Shown: piece after piece, positions 5,310-6,970 of the stretch
How positions within the stretch are numbered: position 1 is the stretch's first letter
How the letters are laid out: every line of letters begins with the position of its first letter
Assembly: GCA_002067855.1 (NCBI GenBank)
Contig: MVQS01000303.1
Location: 1-6,970, forward strand
Length of the DNA: 6,970 bases
From: Syntrophaceae bacterium PtaB.Bin038
Lineage (GTDB): Bacteria > Desulfobacterota > Syntrophia > Syntrophales > UBA2192
Direction of reading: 5' to 3'
Translations under genes and position numbers: made by a program
Notes under the pieces: model-generated
The model's input: only the letters and a program-made list of their open reading frames with translations
Told to the model about the DNA's origin: nothing
Databases searched by the model: none

Positions 5310-6635
5310 TCACATCCCGAGGCTGGCCCGGATGCGCCGGGCGATGGCGTTGACGCGGTCCATGGCCTCCCCCTCGTCGAAGGTGAGGATCCGCCGTTTC
5401 TCCATGACGAGGCGCCCGTTGATCACCACGTTGTCCACGTCGGCGCCCGAGGCGCAGTAGACCAGGTGCGACTCCTCATGATAGAGGGGCGTCAGGTGGG
5501 GCCGGTTGAAGTCCAGCGTGATCACGTCGGCCTTCATGCCCGGCTTAAGCCTGCCCGCCGCGGCCCCCAGGCCCAGGGCCCGGGCCCCGTCCACCGTCGC
5601 CATCCGCAGCACGGTCTTCGCGCTCATCGCCGTGGGGTCGAGCCGCGAGACCTTGTGGAGCTTGGCCGCCGTGTCCATCTCCTGGAGCATGTCGAGGTTG
5701 TTGTTGCTGGCGCAGCCGTCCGTGCCGAGGGCCACCGTGACCCCGGCCGCCTGCAGGGCCGGCACAGGGGCCACCCCCGAGGCGAGCTTCATGTTGCTCT
5801 CCGGGTTGTGGACGGCCTTCGCCCCGGCGCGGGCCATCATCTCGATGTCCGCCTCGTCGAGCCAGACGCAGTGGAAGGCCAGGAGGTTCTCATCGAGCAG
5901 GCCCGTGTCCCGCAGAAACCGCACGGGGCTCGTGCCCAGCTTCTCCATGAGGCCCTCGCGCTCCGATTTGGTCTCCAGCAGGTGCAGCGACAGGGGGACC
6001 CCGTGGCGGTCGGCCAGCGCCTTGGACTTCCTCAGAAGATCCGGCGAGCACGTGTAGAGGGCGTGGGGCTCCACGGTGATCCGCACGAGGTCATGGCCCG
6101 CCCACTTTCGGATGAGGGCCTCCGTGCAGGCCAGCCCCTCGTCGGGCGTCTTGAAGCTGGGGGAGGGGAAGTCGAAGAGCACCTCGCCCAGCAGGCACCG
6201 CATCCCGGCGAGACAGGCCGCCCTGGCCGTCTCGTCCTCGAAGATGTACATGTCGCAGAAGCACGTCGTCCCCGAGCGGATCATCTCTGCGCAGGCCAGC
6301 AGGCTGCCCCAGTAGGCAAGCTCGGCGTCCACGTTCTTCGCCTCGGCGGGGAAGATGTACTTGTGGAGCCACTCCATCAGCTCCAGGTCGTCGGCGATGC
6401 CCCGGAAGCAGGTCATGGCGGCGTGGGTGTGGGCGTTGACGAGGCCCGGCATCACGACGTGGCCCTCCGCGGGGATGACCCTGCGGCCCCTGTAGCGGTT
6501 CGCGATGTCGGCGCGGGGGCCGACCGCTTCGATCCGGTCGCCCCGGATGGCCACGGAGCCCGCCTGGAGGATCGTGTCGGCGTCGTCGAGGGTCAGAACG
6601 GTGCCGCCTTCGATGAGGATGTCGACTTCCTGCAT
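5310..6635 (-). CDS. Amidohydrolase, MTA/SAH deaminase-like (first gene of pair)
   Basis: A full-length 441-residue member of the family annotated as 5'-methylthioadenosine/S-adenosylhomocysteine deaminase (mtaD-like), presumably cytosolic. An N-terminal beta-sandwich strand (DILIEGGTVLTLDDAD) precedes the barrel, and the sandwich is completed near the C-terminus (MKADVITLD, VVINGRLVM). Metal ligands are H69 and H71 (VNAHTHAAM), H218 (SLHLLE), H255 (AFHCVWLD) and D306 (LGTDGCASNN). E98 (PAEAK), H191 (EPHALYTCS) and E221 match Tm0936 active-site residues. The two arginines that hold the SAH carboxylate there (Arg136, Arg148) align with E151 and about G167 here, so SAH is a doubtful substrate; MTA, adenosine, 5'-deoxyadenosine or another ring are alternatives. 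The ATG has a weak GGGGG (6642-6646) 6 bp upstream. It is divergent from tRNA-Leu and is the first gene of a two-gene operon with its paralogue. Confidence 0.92.
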   Translation of the reverse strand: MQEVDILIEGGTVLTLDDADTILQAGSVAIRGDRIEAVGPRADIANRYRGRRVIPAEGHVVMPGLVNAHTHAAMTCFRGIADDLELMEWLHKYIFPAEAKNVDAELAYWGSLLACAEMIRSGTTCFCDMYIFEDETARAACLAGMRCLLGEVLFDFPSPSFKTPDEGLACTEALIRKWAGHDLVRITVEPHALYTCSPDLLRKSKALADRHGVPLSLHLLETKSEREGLMEKLGTSPVRFLRDTGLLDENLLAFHCVWLDEADIEMMARAGAKAVHNPESNMKLASGVAPVPALQAAGVTVALGTDGCASNNNLDMLQEMDTAAKLHKVSRLDPTAMSAKTVLRMATVDGARALGLGAAAGRLKPGMKADVITLDFNRPHLTPLYHEESHLVYCASGADVDNVVINGRLVMEKRRILTFDEGEAMDRVNAIARRIRASLGM

Positions 6636-6659
6636 GTGCTGCCCCCGCCGCCGCGCTTC

Positions 6660-6688
6660 TTGACAGCGCGATGCGAAAATACTATAAA
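6660..6688 (+). promoter_or_regulatory. Sigma70 promoter of tRNA-Leu
   Basis: TTGACA (6660-6665) is a perfect -35. TATAAA (6683-6688) matches five of six -10 bases, and the spacer is exactly 17 bp. Transcription would start near 6695, leaving a leader of about a dozen bases before the tRNA. The AT-rich patch stands out from the GC-rich surroundings. Confidence 0.85.
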
Positions 6689-6707
6689 TGCCGAAACTTA
6701 CCGCACG

Positions 6708-6795
6708 GCCTGGGTGGCGGAACTGGTAGACGCAAGGGACTTAAAATCCCTCGGTACCTCGTACTGTGCGGGTTCGATTCCCGCCCCAGGCACCA
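6708..6795 (+). tRNA. tRNA-Leu(UAA)
   Basis: A complete class II tRNA with encoded CCA (6793-6795). Acceptor GCCTGGG (6708-6714) pairs with CCCAGGC (6785-6791), and the discriminator is A6792. The D arm contains the GGTAGACGC typical of leucine tRNAs. The anticodon stem AGGGA/TCCCT encloses the loop CTTAAAA with anticodon TAA (6742-6744), which reads UUA and UUG. The long variable arm has the stem GGTAC/GTACT (about 6753-6765). The T arm is GCGGG-TTCGATT-CCCGC (6768-6784). A dedicated promoter lies just upstream. Confidence 0.98.
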
Positions 6796-6970
6796 AGCCC
6801 TTCCCCGGCCCGAAGGAGCGCGCGAGATCCCCCTTGTTCCGGCTCGGGGGCTTCCTTCCGCCCGCCGGCCGAATCCATAAACTTTTTCCCCGTTTCCGTC
6901 AAGGCAAACCGTATCCCGTGTGAAGGGTCACGCATGAGAATGCGGGATTGTTCAACGCCGGTTCCGGGCG
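6796..6970. other. Region after the tRNA with no supported gene
   Basis: These 175 bp show no convincing terminator and no gene that can be supported. An ATG at 6934 preceded by GAAGGG (7-bp spacing) opens a rightward frame that runs off the window after 12 codons, too short to judge. A T-rich patch (6883-6888) follows a GC-rich stretch without a clean hairpin. Confidence 0.4.

Noticed and set aside
4199..5353. 384-codon rightward ORF opposite the second amidohydrolase
   Set aside because: Shadow frame: no ribosome site, biased composition, no recognisable domain.
6670..6707. Leftward -10-like TATAGT upstream of the amidohydrolase pair
   Set aside because: No acceptable -35 at 16-18 bp; it is the complement of the strong rightward tRNA promoter.
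4986..6923. 645-codon rightward ORF spanning both amidohydrolases and the tRNA
   Set aside because: It is antisense to two well-supported enzymes, runs through a tRNA, and has the repetitive His/Arg/Gly/Val composition of a GC-rich shadow frame.
6934..6970. Start of a rightward gene at the window end
   Set aside because: Only 12 codons are visible, with no recognisable sequence; the Shine-Dalgarno alone is not enough.

Overview
GC-rich bacterial DNA with short intergenic gaps. It carries the last gene of what looks like an N-ATPase-type (alternate F1F0) operon, a cytidylate-kinase-like protein with an N-terminal cysteine cluster, a TMEM165/UPF0016 transporter and tandem MTA/SAH-deaminase-like amidohydrolases. 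This mix suggests an anaerobic or facultative proteobacterium of the former Deltaproteobacteria (Desulfobacterota). That placement is an inference from gene content, not a computed classification.

Layout, left to right. Positions 1-1730 are read rightward: the 3' end of the F1 gamma subunit gene (cut by the left edge), a cytidylate-kinase-like protein behind a full-consensus Shine-Dalgarno, and a 71-residue protein with ten cysteines. A leftward OsmC/Ohr-family gene (1738-2184) ends 7 bp from the small Cys-rich gene. A long non-coding stretch (about 2197-2579) with one good promoter-like site separates it from a rightward TPR protein (2580-3116). Next comes a clear regulatory unit: promoter, yybP-ykoY manganese riboswitch (3212-3304), overlapping intrinsic terminator (ending 3339), and a UPF0016/GDT1/MneA-type transporter gene (3416-3976). 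Two leftward paralogous amidohydrolases (5310-6635, then 4028-5275) probably form one operon. At the right, tRNA-Leu(UAA) (6708-6795) is read rightward from a near-perfect sigma70 promoter. The last 175 bp hold no gene I can support.

How the parts work together: the clearest functional link is Mn2+ sensing by the riboswitch controlling a probable Mn2+ exporter. P1 of the aptamer and the terminator stem compete for the same bases, so the switch should be ON when metal is bound. The amidohydrolase pair probably deaminates adenosine-type by-products or related heterocycles. Both copies lack the arginine at the position that binds the SAH carboxylate in the Thermotoga enzyme Tm0936, so SAH itself is a doubtful substrate. 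No mobile element, CRISPR array or phage gene is visible. I found no wholly new multi-gene system. The least explained items are the Cys-rich mini-protein, the cytidylate-kinase-like protein, the unusual start of the second amidohydrolase and the long untranslated region before the TPR gene.
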